From NCBI RefSeq assembly GCF_009755665.1, contig NZ_CP046622.1, forward strand, positions 3,472,001-3,536,000: DNA of 64,000 nucleotides, read 5' to 3'. Under the pieces are notes generated by a model, which saw nothing but the letters and a program-made list of their open reading frames with translations, did not search any database and had not been told where the DNA came from. Shown in pieces: positions 27,449-36,467 of the stretch; position 1 is the first letter of the stretch, and the number at the start of each line of letters is the position of its first letter. The position numbers and the translations under genes were made by a program. Source of the stretch: Variovorax paradoxus (GTDB taxonomy: Bacteria > Pseudomonadota > Gammaproteobacteria > Burkholderiales > Burkholderiaceae_C).

Positions 27449-28336
27449 TTATTCCGCCGTCAGGTTTGGCGCGTCGCCGCGGCGCTTGGCCACGCACATC
27501 AATGACAACGCACTGGTAGGTGCCGAAGGGCGGCGGCCGGACAGCACATTGCCCAGCCGGTACTTCCATTGCGCAGGCCCCACGACGCCGCTCAGCGCTT
27601 CGGCGCCGATCTGATGGTTGTGCGGATAAACGTGCACGTCGAAGCCGAGCGGCTCCAGTGTCGACTTGAAGAACTCCTTCGTGACACCATCGCCCGGCTG
27701 GTGATGGACTTCGGTCCTGAGGCCCCACGACTGCTGGCTGCCGGTCTTGTGAAAGCCGTGCCGGATCGCCCGGTAGACCCATAGCCGCGCATCCCACATG
27801 AGCTTGGCAATGCCCTTGTAGTCCCATGCGGTGAGCTGCGGATCGTGGTCGGTTACCAGGAGGCCGTGCGGCTTGACGAGCCGGGCGCCTTCGCGCAGCA
27901 CCGCGGCCATGTCGTCGCAATGGTGCAGCGACGCATTGATGGCGACGATATCCGCCACATGCGAGCGAAAAGGCGTGTAGGCCGCATCGGCCAGCACCGC
28001 CGTATAGCCCAGCTTTGCCGCCAACTCCAGCGAGCCGGGGGCGACATCCACGCCTACCAGGAGCCGCGGCTTTCCGCCCACCGTGGCAAAGATGTTCCCG
28101 GGTCCGCAGCCCAGGTCGATGACGACCTTGTCCGTCCAGTCGCCGGCCGCCGCGAGCCACCGGCTCCTGAAATGCGCATCCCTATGGCAAAAATCGAGGT
28201 ATTCCTGCGCCCACTGCGGATTGCCAAAATAAGTGGCGTTGGCAGTAATAGCCTCGGTTTTTCGCTCAAGTCCGGACTCGTAGTAGACCCCGGATTGCTT
28301 CAATTTTGCATTTGGCAATAAGATGTCCCGGAACAT
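27449..28336 (-). CDS. Class I SAM-dependent methyltransferase
   Basis: A 295-residue enzyme with motif I VVIDLGCGPGNIF, motif II VGVDVAPGSLELAAKL, motif III-like VADIVAINASLHHCDD and the later LVTDHDP. This is the standard UbiE/class I methyltransferase pattern. ATG 28336 follows AAGGGTTCC; an upstream TTG (28351) in frame is less likely. Its first product-facing feature is a substrate-binding lid that I cannot identify. The pair with the gene at 26638 is divergent from the synthase cluster and is a plausible tailoring unit. Confidence 0.85.
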   Translation of the reverse strand: MFRDILLPNAKLKQSGVYYESGLERKTEAITANATYFGNPQWAQEYLDFCHRDAHFRSRWLAAAGDWTDKVVIDLGCGPGNIFATVGGKPRLLVGVDVAPGSLELAAKLGYTAVLADAAYTPFRSHVADIVAINASLHHCDDMAAVLREGARLVKPHGLLVTDHDPQLTAWDYKGIAKLMWDARLWVYRAIRHGFHKTGSQQSWGLRTEVHHQPGDGVTKEFFKSTLEPLGFDVHVYPHNHQIGAEALSGVVGPAQWKYRLGNVLSGRRPSAPTSALSLMCVAKRRGDAPNLTAE

Positions 28337-28450
28337 TTTGGAACCCTTCAAAGTTGCGACAATCTTGAGACAAGTTATTGCGCAAGAATTACATGAACTC
28401 GGATTCCAGCACGAGTATTTTTAATTCGGTTACAAGCTCGGATGATTAAT

Positions 28451-28472
28451 AACAGGGGCCATCTACCCTGTT
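28451..28472. promoter_or_regulatory. Dyad AACAGGG-N8-CCCTGTT
   Basis: AACAGGG at 28451-28457 pairs with CCCTGTT at 28466-28472, with an 8-base centre (GCCATCTA). It lies about 115 bases in front of the methyltransferase start. It may be an operator or an RNA hairpin. The right half-site (CTACCCTGTTT) is repeated directly at 28837-28847. Confidence 0.35.
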
Positions 28473-28583
28473 TATGCGTACATCCTTAGTTCGCGATATT
28501 TCGGCGTCGCATTCCCGCCACTTGCAAGCACCGATTCGGGGCGGCGCCCCGGCCAGCAAGGCCGAACTGTAACCACCAGGCCG

Positions 28584-28598
28584 CCGGTGCAACACCGG
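28584..28598. other. Hairpin CCGGTG-CAA-CACCGG
   Basis: A perfect 6-bp stem with a 3-base loop, inside the structured leader region. A second short stem GGCC-AGCAA-GGCC lies just before it at 28551-28563. Together with the hairpin at 28677 it suggests a folded RNA or a set of protein-binding sites. Confidence 0.4.
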
Positions 28599-28676
28599 GA
28601 TCCCCTCTCCCCCCTTTGATCGCAGCCAGCCGCGCCATGCAGGCGTTTTGTCATGGGTCCGTCCGAGGGAAACGGG

Positions 28677-28708
28677 GCGATTGTCTCCCCCGAAAGGGGG
28701 CACATCGC
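28677..28708. other. Hairpin with GAAA tetraloop
   Basis: GCGAT (28677-28681) pairs with ATCGC (28704-28708), and CCCCC (28687-28691) with GGGGG (28696-28700) around a GAAA tetraloop. A small internal loop separates the two stems. No T-tract follows on either strand, so it is not a plain intrinsic terminator. It could be a leader element of the synthase transcript if that starts to its left. Confidence 0.45.
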
Positions 28709-28817
28709 TCATGCGGCAGTGCCTTGGAATTTTTACATTGGTTCCCCGTGAACGGCTCACGGCCACTGTTTTCACGCAGACCGGGAACCCGAGCGCGCCC
28801 TCGAGAGCGAGTTACCT

Positions 28818-28830
28818 ACTCGAATCGAGT
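28818..28830. promoter_or_regulatory. Palindrome ACTCGA-A-TCGAGT
   Basis: A perfect 6-bp inverted repeat with a 1-base centre in the AT-rich part of the intergenic region, 216 bases before the synthase ATG. It is a candidate regulator-binding site for the cluster. Which regulator is unknown; LuxR-type response regulators are encoded at 10933 and 56296. Confidence 0.4.
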
Positions 28831-29045
28831 GATTAGCTACCCTGTTTGGGCGATATCAGGCAGTACATCTATGTAACAACTGATTCCGGAGTGTAACTTG
28901 ACCAACATTTGCTCCCACCGTCTTCGTCAAACACCCTAGGATTGCCTCCGAAATATGACCAAACGTACTACCTCATTTTATTTCTACTTAATGCAGTTTT
29001 TCCGTATTCAATGTATTAGCAGATATTACCCATTCGAGCTTTTCC

Positions 29046-32000
29046 ATGAAATTTCCTTCGGTTTTTTCGGTGCAATTCGGAGCCCTCCAGCTTTCGCTTC
29101 GCGATCTGTTCGTTTCTCTACCCAGCTCGGCAACTGCAGAGCGAACTGGCAGTTCAATGGCACTCGCGCCGGAAAATATGAGGCATTGGAGCCAATGGGC
29201 TGCAGCCGCCGGTCAATTGCCGGACACCCCATTTGCAGCAGCCTGGGCCCTGTTGCAGGCGCGCTGGCTTGGCGCTCAGCAAGCGGTCCTGCACGAAGTA
29301 CCGGCGCACGAGTTGCAAGCAACCGCAAGGCAAATCACGCTTGCCGCGACGTTCGATCCCGCGCAGCCGGCGAGCGCATGGCTGGCCACGCTCGACCAGA
29401 AGCGGCGGCAGGCCGCTGAAGCACTCGAAGCAGATACGCCGGAGTCCTCGCCAAGTTCTCTCTGGCTGCGCGGCGAAGCCGTCGCCCCCACACTCCAGGC
29501 CCCCCTTCACCTTTGGCTGGACGCCGCATCCGACACGCCGCGCCTCCACGCCGACGCGGCGGCAGGTTTTCTGGATGCCGCATCCATCGAGCAATTGCTG
29601 ATGGCAATCGCCGACACGGCGGCTGACCTGCTCTGCCGCCCCGAAGCACCATTGGGCGACATCCGCACCCTGCCCCCGGCTGATCGCGAGCAACAGCTCA
29701 TCGCCTGGAACACGCCGCCTGCTCCGCTCGACCGCCAGCTCAACGTGGCGCAAATGTTCAGCCGCCAGGCCGCCGCCACGCCCGATGCGCCGGCCATTGC
29801 GGAAGGCGATGCGCAGATGAGCTACAGCGAGCTCGAACGCCGCTCCGAATGGCTTGCCCGGCACCTCCAGCACCTGGGCGTGCAGGCAGGCGATGCCGTC
29901 GGGCTGCTGCTCGACCGCTCGACGGAGGCCGTGGTGGCCCAGCTGGGCGTTCTCAAGGCGGGTGCGGCCTATGTGCCGGTGCCGACGGACTTTCCGGCCG
30001 AGCGGATTGCCTACATGCTGGCCGAAGCAAACGCGCAGCTGACCATCGCCGCACCCTCGCATCGCCATCTCGTGCCTGAGACGATGTCCGTGCTGGTGCT
30101 CGACGAGTCCGCAGAAGTGCCCGACGGCGCCGAAGGCAATGCTGCACCTGCATCGTGGGAAGCCCCGGCCATCGACGGCGAAACGGTGGCGTACGTGATG
30201 TACACCTCGGGCTCCACCGGCGCGCCCAAGGGCATCGAGATCTGCCATCGCGCGATTCTTCGGCTGGTGGTCGATGCCGGCTATGTCGAGCTGGCGCCCG
30301 GCCGTGCGATGCTGCATGCCGCGCCGCTCGGCTTCGATGCCTCCACCCTCGAAGTCTGGGGGCCGCTGCTCAACGGCGGCTGCTGCGTCATTCATGACGA
30401 GCGCGTTCCCACGGGTGCCGGCCTCGCCCGCACCATTGCACGCCACAACGTGCACACCGCCTGGCTCACTGCGGCGCTGTTCAACGCGGTGATCGACGAC
30501 AACCCGGCGCATCTCTCGGGCCTGCGGCACCTGCTCACCGGTGGCGAAGCCCTTTCGGTGCCGCATGTGCGGCGCGCACTGGCCGCGCTACCGCAGCTCG
30601 CGTTGAGCAACGGCTACGGGCCCACCGAGTGCACGACCTTCGCGGCCACCTACCGCATTCCCGCCGCATTGCCCGCCGACCTGCGCTCGGTGCCGCTCGG
30701 GCGGCCCATCAAGGACACGGTGCTGCGCGTGCTGAGCCCCACGATGGCCCTGCTTCCCACGGGCATGGTGGGCGAGCTCTGCATCGGAGGACACGGATTG
30801 GCGCGCGGCTACCTGCGGCAACCCGCGCTCACGGAAGAACGCTTCGTGCCCGACCCTTTCGGCGCACCGGGCGAGCGCCTGTACCGCACGGGCGACCTTG
30901 CGCGCTGGCTGCCCGACGGCACCATCGAGTTCATCGGCCGGCGCGACGGCCAGGTCAAGATCCACGGCCACCGCATCGAGACTGGCGAGGTGGAGGCGGC
31001 CATCCTCGCCCACCCGGCGGTGAAGAACTGCGCCGTCGTCGCGCGGCCCGATGCCGACGGGCAGCTGAACCTTGTCGCCTACCTGGTCGCGCGTTCGCAG
31101 GAAAAGCTCTCGTGGGAGGCGCTGCGCGCGCACCTCGCGGCCCGCCTCCCCGCGGCCATGGTGCCTTCCGCGCAAGTCTGGCTCGAGCAGTTGCCGGTCA
31201 CCGCCAACGGCAAGCTTGACCGGAAGGCGCTGCCCGAACCGGCCAGCGATCGGCCCGATCTTGCACAGCCGTTCGAAGAAGCGCGCAATGCCACCGAGCA
31301 GCGCGTGTGCGAAGCCTTTGCGCGCGCCCTGCGCATTGCCAAGGCGGGCCGCAACGACAACTTCTTCGACCTCGGCGGCGATTCGATGCGCGTGCTGCAG
31401 GTGCTTGCGGATCTGCAGCGGGACAGCGCAAAGCCGCTTTCGACCAACCTCTTCTTCCGCTATCCGACGCCGGCCGCAATGGCGGCTCAGCTGGCACCCG
31501 CCGGTAGTGCCGCGCCCGCCACCGGCGATCGCCCACGCGCACCCCAGGCGCAGGCAGGCACGGACATGCAAGACGCCGTGGCGCTGATCGCTACCGCGGG
31601 CCGCTTTCCGGGCGCTGCGGATGTCGAGCAGTTCTGGGACAACCTGGTTGCCGGCCGCGACACCATCAGCTTCTTCGACGACGAGACACTCGATGCCGGC
31701 GTTTCGGAAGCCTTGCGTAGCGACCCGGCCTATGTGCGCGCCCGCGGCGTGATCGGAGGCATCGAGAACTTCGACGCCGCCTTCTTCGGCATCGGCCCGA
31801 AGGAAGCGGCGTTGATGGATCCGCAGCAGCGCGTGTTCCTCGAGATCTGCTGGGAGTGCCTGGAACGCGCGGGCTATGTGCCCGACGCCGCCCCCGGCCC
31901 CGTGGGCGTGTATGCCGGCATGTACAACGCCAGCTACTTCCAGCGCCACGTCAGCACGCGGCCCGACCTCATCGAAGCCGTGGGCGAGTTCCAGGTGATG

Positions 32001-35000
32001 CTGGCCAACGAGAAGGACTACATCACCACGCGGGTGGCCAACCGGCTCAACCTCACGGGGCCGGCGGTGAGCGTGCACACCGCCTGCTCGACATCGCTGG
32101 TGGCCGTGGCGCACGCGTTTCATGCGCTGCGCACGGGCCAGTGCTACATGGCGCTGGCGGGCGGCGCGTCCGTTACCTGCCCCACGCGCAGCGGCTATCT
32201 CTACCAGGAGGGCTCGATGCTCTCGCCCGACGGCCGCACGCGCAGCTTCGACGCGCAGGCCCAGGGCACCGTGTTCAGCGACGGCGCCGCTGTGGTGCTG
32301 CTGAAGCGCCTGGCGGACGCACAGGCCGACGGCGACACCATCTATGCAGTGCTGCGCAGCGCCGCAGTCAACAACGACGGCGGCGCCAAGGCGAGCTTTA
32401 CCGCACCCAGCGTGGACGGCCAGGCCGCCGTGATCCGCGCCGCGCTGGCGGCTGCAGACGTGGAGGCGCGCAGCATCTCGTACGTGGAAGCGCACGGCAC
32501 CGCCACGCCGATGGGCGACCCGATCGAAGTCGAGGCGCTGACCTGCGCCTATGGCGAGCACACCGATGCGCTGGGCTTCTGCGCGCTCGGCTCGCTCAAG
32601 AGCAACGTGGGCCACATGGTCACGGCGGCGGGCGCGGCCGGGCTCATCAAGGCGGCGCTCTCGCTGCACCACGAAGTGATTCCGCCGACTGCGCACTTCA
32701 CCGCGCCGAACCCCTCCATCGACTTTTCGCGCACGCCCTTCTACGTCACGCCAAGCCTCCAGCCGTGGCCGCGCGCCGCGGAGCCGCGCCGCGCGGGCGT
32801 CAGCTCGTTCGGCGTGGGAGGCACCAACGCGCACGTCATCGTCGAAGAGGCGCCTCCGCGTCCCGCTTCGCCGAGCGCAGCCGGTCCGCAAGTGCTGCCG
32901 CTCTCGGCCCGCTCGGAGGCGGCGCTCGCCGTGGCCGCGGAACAGCTGGCGGCGCATCTCGATGCAACGCCGGGGCTGCCGCTGGCCGACGTCGCCTACA
33001 CGCTGGGCGTCGGCCGCAAGGCACACGCCTTCCGCCGCGCCGTGGTGGCCAGCGATGCGGCCGAAGCCGTTGCCGCGCTGCGCGGCAGCGACAGCGCATG
33101 GCGGGTCAGCGGCCACATCGATTCTCGCGCGCCGCAGCTGGTGCTGATGTTCCCCGGCCAGGGTGCGCAGTACGCCGGCATGGGCAAGAACCTGTACGCG
33201 AACGACCCCGTCTTCGCGGCCGCCTTCGATGCCTGCGTCAAGGCCTTCGGCAGCGCGCTCGACTTCGATCTGCGCGAGCGCATGTTCGAAGGCGAAGCCG
33301 ATGCGCTGGCACCCACGGCCGTGACGCAGCCCGCCATGTTTGCGATGGAATACGCACTGGCACGCAGGCTCCTTTCGCTGGGTGCGCGGCCGCATGCGCT
33401 GATCGGCCACAGCGTGGGCGAGTTCGTGGCCGCGGTGCTGGCCGGCGTGATGCGGCTCGAAGACGCCGCGCGGCTCGTCGCCCGCCGCGGCGCGCTCATG
33501 CAGGCCCAGCCCGCGGGGGCAATGCTGTCGGTGCGCCTTGGTGCCGAACAGCTCACGGCCAGGCTCGGCTCTTCGCTCTCCCTGGCCGCGGACAACGGCC
33601 CGACAGCTTGCGTGGCCGCCGGCCCCTTCGATGCCATTGCGGCGCTGCAGGCTTCGCTGCAGGAAGAAGACATTCCGAGCCGCCCGCTGCAGACATCGCA
33701 CGCATTCCACAGCGCAATGATGGACGGCGCCGTCGCGCCTTTCGAAGCGCTGGTCAGTGAAGTGGCGCTACACCCGCCGACGATCCCGATCTATTCGACG
33801 CTCACAGGCCGTCTGCTCGAAGACGCCGAGGCCACCAGCGCGGCCTATTGGGCACGCCACCTGCGCGGCACGGTGCACTTCTCGCCGGCGGTGCGCAGCG
33901 CCATGGCGCAGACGGCGCGGCCGCTCTTCGTCGAGGTCGGCCCCCGCAATGCACTTGCCACGCTGGTGCGCCAGCACGGCGCCGGCGAAGTGATGCCGCT
34001 GCTGCACGGCGAGCCGGCCGACGAGGCCCGCACCCTGCGCCTGGCGCTGGCGCGCCTTTGGACATGCGGCGCCGATGTCGAGTTGTCGCGGCTCGCGGTG
34101 CGCAACGGCGCGCAGCGGGTTCGCCTGCCCACCTATCCGTTCGAGCGCAAGCGTTTCTGGGTCGACATCGCGGCCCCCGCGGCAAAGCCGGCCATCCCGC
34201 CGGAAGCCGCGTCGCCCGTGCCCGCCCTTTTTGTACCACCCCCCGTTTTGGAGACGACCGTGACAGTTGCTGCAGCGCCCCCGCTACCTGTTTCTTCCAC
34301 ATCCGCTTCGTCGGACGCCTCGCTCGACGCGCGGTTGCGGTCCTTGTTCGAGGACATCTCCGGCATCGACATGGCCCAGGCGGAAGGGAGCGCCGCATTC
34401 AGCGAACTCGGGCTGGACTCGCTCACGCTGACGCAGGTCGCCACGCAGATCAAGAAGCGCTTCAAGGTGAACCTGAGCTTTCGCCAGCTCATGGAGAACT
34501 ATCGCAGCCTCGACGCGCTCGGCGCTTTCCTGCGGGAGACCCTGCCGTCCGAACCCGTTGCCGCAGTGGCTGCGGCGCCAGTGGCGTCCGCTCCGGCAGC
34601 CGTGGTGGTTTCCGCGCCGGTGCCAACGGCGGCCGCCGTGCCCGCGGTAGCCCATCTGTCGCCTGTTTTCACGCCCTTGCAAGGCAGCGGAATCGGCGCC
34701 ACGCCACTTGTACAACTGGTTACGCAGCAAATGGAATTGATGCGTCAGCAGCTCGCGCTGCTGTCCGGCGCCGGGGCGGAGCTTTCCCATGACGTGGCTG
34801 TGCAGCAGGCGACCCAGCCCGCTGTGCAGCCGGCCGTGGCGCAGGCAGCGCCCACCTCGCCCGCACTGCCCGCTGCCGACGAACCCGCCGCAGCCAAGGA
34901 GCCGCTGCGGTATGACGTGACAAAGGCGTTCGGCGCCATTGCGCGCATCCACACGCAGCGCACCGCCGAGCCGAGCGGCCGGCAGAAAGCGCGGCTCGCC

Positions 35001-36467
35001 GCATTCATGCGCCGCTACGTCCAGCGCACGCAAAAGAGCAAGCAGTTCACTGAAGCCAACCGCCCCCACATGGCGGACCCGCGCGTGGTCAATGGCTTCC
35101 GTCCGATCACCAAGGAGATCACCTACCAGATCGTGATCGAGCGCTCCAAGGGGTCGAAGCTCTGGGACCTGGACGGCAACGAATACGTCGATGCACTCAA
35201 CGGCTTCGGCATGAACATGTTCGGCTGGCAGCCGGACTTCGTGCAGGAAGCGGTGCGCCGGCAGCTCGACGAAGGCTATGAGATCGGCCCGCAGCATCCG
35301 CTGGCCGCGGATGTGACCGCGCTCATCTGTGAGCTCACTGGCAGCGACCGCGCGGCGCTTTGCAACACCGGCTCCGAAGCGGTCATGGCGGCGCTGCGCA
35401 TCGCACGCACGGTCACGGGGCGCAGCACCGTCGTGGTGTTCACGGGCTCCTACCATGGCACCTTCGACGAAGTGCTGGTTCGCGCCGGCAAGGGCGGCAA
35501 GGGCCTCTCCGCCGCGCCCGGCGTGATGAGCGGCATGTTCGGGGACATCCGCGTGCTGGACTACGGCACGCCGGAGGCGCTGGCCTTCATTCGCGAGAAC
35601 GCCGACGACCTTGCCGCCGTGCTCGCCGAGCCGGTGCAAAGCCGCCGCCCCGACTTCCAGCCGCGCGAGTTCCTGGAAGAGGTGCGCGCCATTACCGCGG
35701 AAAGCGGAAGTTGCCTGATCTTCGACGAGGTCATCACCGGCTTTCGCGTCGGGCTGGGCGGCGCCCAGGAACTGTTCGGCATACGCGCCGACCTTGCCAC
35801 CTACGGCAAGGTGATCGGCGGCGGCTTCCCGGTCGGCGTGATTGCCGGCAAGCGCGAGTTCATGGACGCGCTCGACGGCGGCGCCTGGCAGTACGGCGAC
35901 GACTCCATCCCCGGCGTGGGCGTGACTTACTTCGCCGGCACCTTCGTGCGGCACCCGCTCGCGCTGGCCGCGGCCAAGGCATCGCTCGCTTATCTGAAAG
36001 ACGCCGGCCCCGCGTTGCAGATCGGGCTCAGCACCAGCACCGGCACCATGGCCGAGGAGCTCACGGCCTGGTGCGCCGAGGTGGGCGCGCCCATCGCGAT
36101 CCGGCACTTCGCTTCGCTCTGGCGCGTGAGCTGGCTCGAAGACCATCCGCTGCAAGACCTGCTGTTCGCAATGATGCGCAGCCGCGGCGTGCACATCCTG
36201 GACAACTTCCCGTGCTTTCTCACGAGCGCGCACAGCGCCGAGGACATCGCGACCATCCAGCGCGCATTCAAGGAGTCTGTGGCCGAAATGCAGGAATCCG
36301 GATTCCTGCCGCGCCGCGCGACCGTCATCACCGGCTTCGACTACCGCAAGGCCGAGGAAGAAGACGGCTCGGTCCTCGCCCGCGACATCGACGGCCAGCC
36401 CTTCTGGTACGTGCCCGACACCACCTCTTCCCCCAGCCATCTGATCAATGGAAAGGCCACAGCATGA
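29046..36467 (+). CDS. Hybrid NRPS-PKS-aminotransferase megasynthase
   Basis: A 2473-residue multidomain enzyme. Order by eye: a ~230-residue N-terminal part resembling the end of a condensation domain but without HHxxxDG; an adenylation domain (YTSGSTGAPKG ~383, NGYGPTE ~521) whose pocket residues read approximately DALWLGGTFK, close to a known valine code; carrier (Ser780); ketosynthase (842-~1260, Cys1014 in TACSTS, later EAHGT and KSNVGH); acyltransferase (Ser1456 in GHSVGE, HAFH 1552-1555, malonyl type); a second carrier (Ser1792); and a class III aminotransferase (~2010-2410, PLP lysine K2255 in YGKVIGGG) like those of mycosubtilin and microcystin synthases. No ketoreductase. It predicts valine + malonyl, then beta-transamination. 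Start is uncertain: ATG 29046 lacks a good ribosome site, 29157 is an alternative. ATGA overlap with the next gene. Confidence 0.93.
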   Translation: MKFPSVFSVQFGALQLSLRDLFVSLPSSATAERTGSSMALAPENMRHWSQWAAAAGQLPDTPFAAAWALLQARWLGAQQAVLHEVPAHELQATARQITLAATFDPAQPASAWLATLDQKRRQAAEALEADTPESSPSSLWLRGEAVAPTLQAPLHLWLDAASDTPRLHADAAAGFLDAASIEQLLMAIADTAADLLCRPEAPLGDIRTLPPADREQQLIAWNTPPAPLDRQLNVAQMFSRQAAATPDAPAIAEGDAQMSYSELERRSEWLARHLQHLGVQAGDAVGLLLDRSTEAVVAQLGVLKAGAAYVPVPTDFPAERIAYMLAEANAQLTIAAPSHRHLVPETMSVLVLDESAEVPDGAEGNAAPASWEAPAIDGETVAYVMYTSGSTGAPKGIEICHRAILRLVVDAGYVELAPGRAMLHAAPLGFDASTLEVWGPLLNGGCCVIHDERVPTGAGLARTIARHNVHTAWLTAALFNAVIDDNPAHLSGLRHLLTGGEALSVPHVRRALAALPQLALSNGYGPTECTTFAATYRIPAALPADLRSVPLGRPIKDTVLRVLSPTMALLPTGMVGELCIGGHGLARGYLRQPALTEERFVPDPFGAPGERLYRTGDLARWLPDGTIEFIGRRDGQVKIHGHRIETGEVEAAILAHPAVKNCAVVARPDADGQLNLVAYLVARSQEKLSWEALRAHLAARLPAAMVPSAQVWLEQLPVTANGKLDRKALPEPASDRPDLAQPFEEARNATEQRVCEAFARALRIAKAGRNDNFFDLGGDSMRVLQVLADLQRDSAKPLSTNLFFRYPTPAAMAAQLAPAGSAAPATGDRPRAPQAQAGTDMQDAVALIATAGRFPGAADVEQFWDNLVAGRDTISFFDDETLDAGVSEALRSDPAYVRARGVIGGIENFDAAFFGIGPKEAALMDPQQRVFLEICWECLERAGYVPDAAPGPVGVYAGMYNASYFQRHVSTRPDLIEAVGEFQVMLANEKDYITTRVANRLNLTGPAVSVHTACSTSLVAVAHAFHALRTGQCYMALAGGASVTCPTRSGYLYQEGSMLSPDGRTRSFDAQAQGTVFSDGAAVVLLKRLADAQADGDTIYAVLRSAAVNNDGGAKASFTAPSVDGQAAVIRAALAAADVEARSISYVEAHGTATPMGDPIEVEALTCAYGEHTDALGFCALGSLKSNVGHMVTAAGAAGLIKAALSLHHEVIPPTAHFTAPNPSIDFSRTPFYVTPSLQPWPRAAEPRRAGVSSFGVGGTNAHVIVEEAPPRPASPSAAGPQVLPLSARSEAALAVAAEQLAAHLDATPGLPLADVAYTLGVGRKAHAFRRAVVASDAAEAVAALRGSDSAWRVSGHIDSRAPQLVLMFPGQGAQYAGMGKNLYANDPVFAAAFDACVKAFGSALDFDLRERMFEGEADALAPTAVTQPAMFAMEYALARRLLSLGARPHALIGHSVGEFVAAVLAGVMRLEDAARLVARRGALMQAQPAGAMLSVRLGAEQLTARLGSSLSLAADNGPTACVAAGPFDAIAALQASLQEEDIPSRPLQTSHAFHSAMMDGAVAPFEALVSEVALHPPTIPIYSTLTGRLLEDAEATSAAYWARHLRGTVHFSPAVRSAMAQTARPLFVEVGPRNALATLVRQHGAGEVMPLLHGEPADEARTLRLALARLWTCGADVELSRLAVRNGAQRVRLPTYPFERKRFWVDIAAPAAKPAIPPEAASPVPALFVPPPVLETTVTVAAAPPLPVSSTSASSDASLDARLRSLFEDISGIDMAQAEGSAAFSELGLDSLTLTQVATQIKKRFKVNLSFRQLMENYRSLDALGAFLRETLPSEPVAAVAAAPVASAPAAVVVSAPVPTAAAVPAVAHLSPVFTPLQGSGIGATPLVQLVTQQMELMRQQLALLSGAGAELSHDVAVQQATQPAVQPAVAQAAPTSPALPAADEPAAAKEPLRYDVTKAFGAIARIHTQRTAEPSGRQKARLAAFMRRYVQRTQKSKQFTEANRPHMADPRVVNGFRPITKEITYQIVIERSKGSKLWDLDGNEYVDALNGFGMNMFGWQPDFVQEAVRRQLDEGYEIGPQHPLAADVTALICELTGSDRAALCNTGSEAVMAALRIARTVTGRSTVVVFTGSYHGTFDEVLVRAGKGGKGLSAAPGVMSGMFGDIRVLDYGTPEALAFIRENADDLAAVLAEPVQSRRPDFQPREFLEEVRAITAESGSCLIFDEVITGFRVGLGGAQELFGIRADLATYGKVIGGGFPVGVIAGKREFMDALDGGAWQYGDDSIPGVGVTYFAGTFVRHPLALAAAKASLAYLKDAGPALQIGLSTSTGTMAEELTAWCAEVGAPIAIRHFASLWRVSWLEDHPLQDLLFAMMRSRGVHILDNFPCFLTSAHSAEDIATIQRAFKESVAEMQESGFLPRRATVITGFDYRKAEEEDGSVLARDIDGQPFWYVPDTTSSPSHLINGKATA

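Larger units (their letters stand above)
28337..29045. promoter_or_regulatory. AT-richer, structured region upstream of the synthase cluster
   Basis: About 700 bases between the divergent methyltransferase and synthase genes. The ends (28370-28470 and 28810-29045) are clearly richer in A/T than the surroundings. The middle (28480-28740) contains several hairpins (see separate entries), and an 11-base direct repeat CTACCCTGTTT occurs at 28463-28473 and 28837-28847. It must drive the 30-kb cluster to the right and the methyltransferases to the left. No protein-coding frame in it is convincing; the 109-codon minus-strand frame (28446-28775) lacks a family and a ribosome site. Confidence 0.5.

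Noticed and set aside
28580..28640. Possible cobalamin or other riboswitch (GCCGGTGCAAC pattern)
   Set aside because: Only the GGTGCAA stretch resembles a B12 element; the rest of the consensus and the stem order are absent on both strands.
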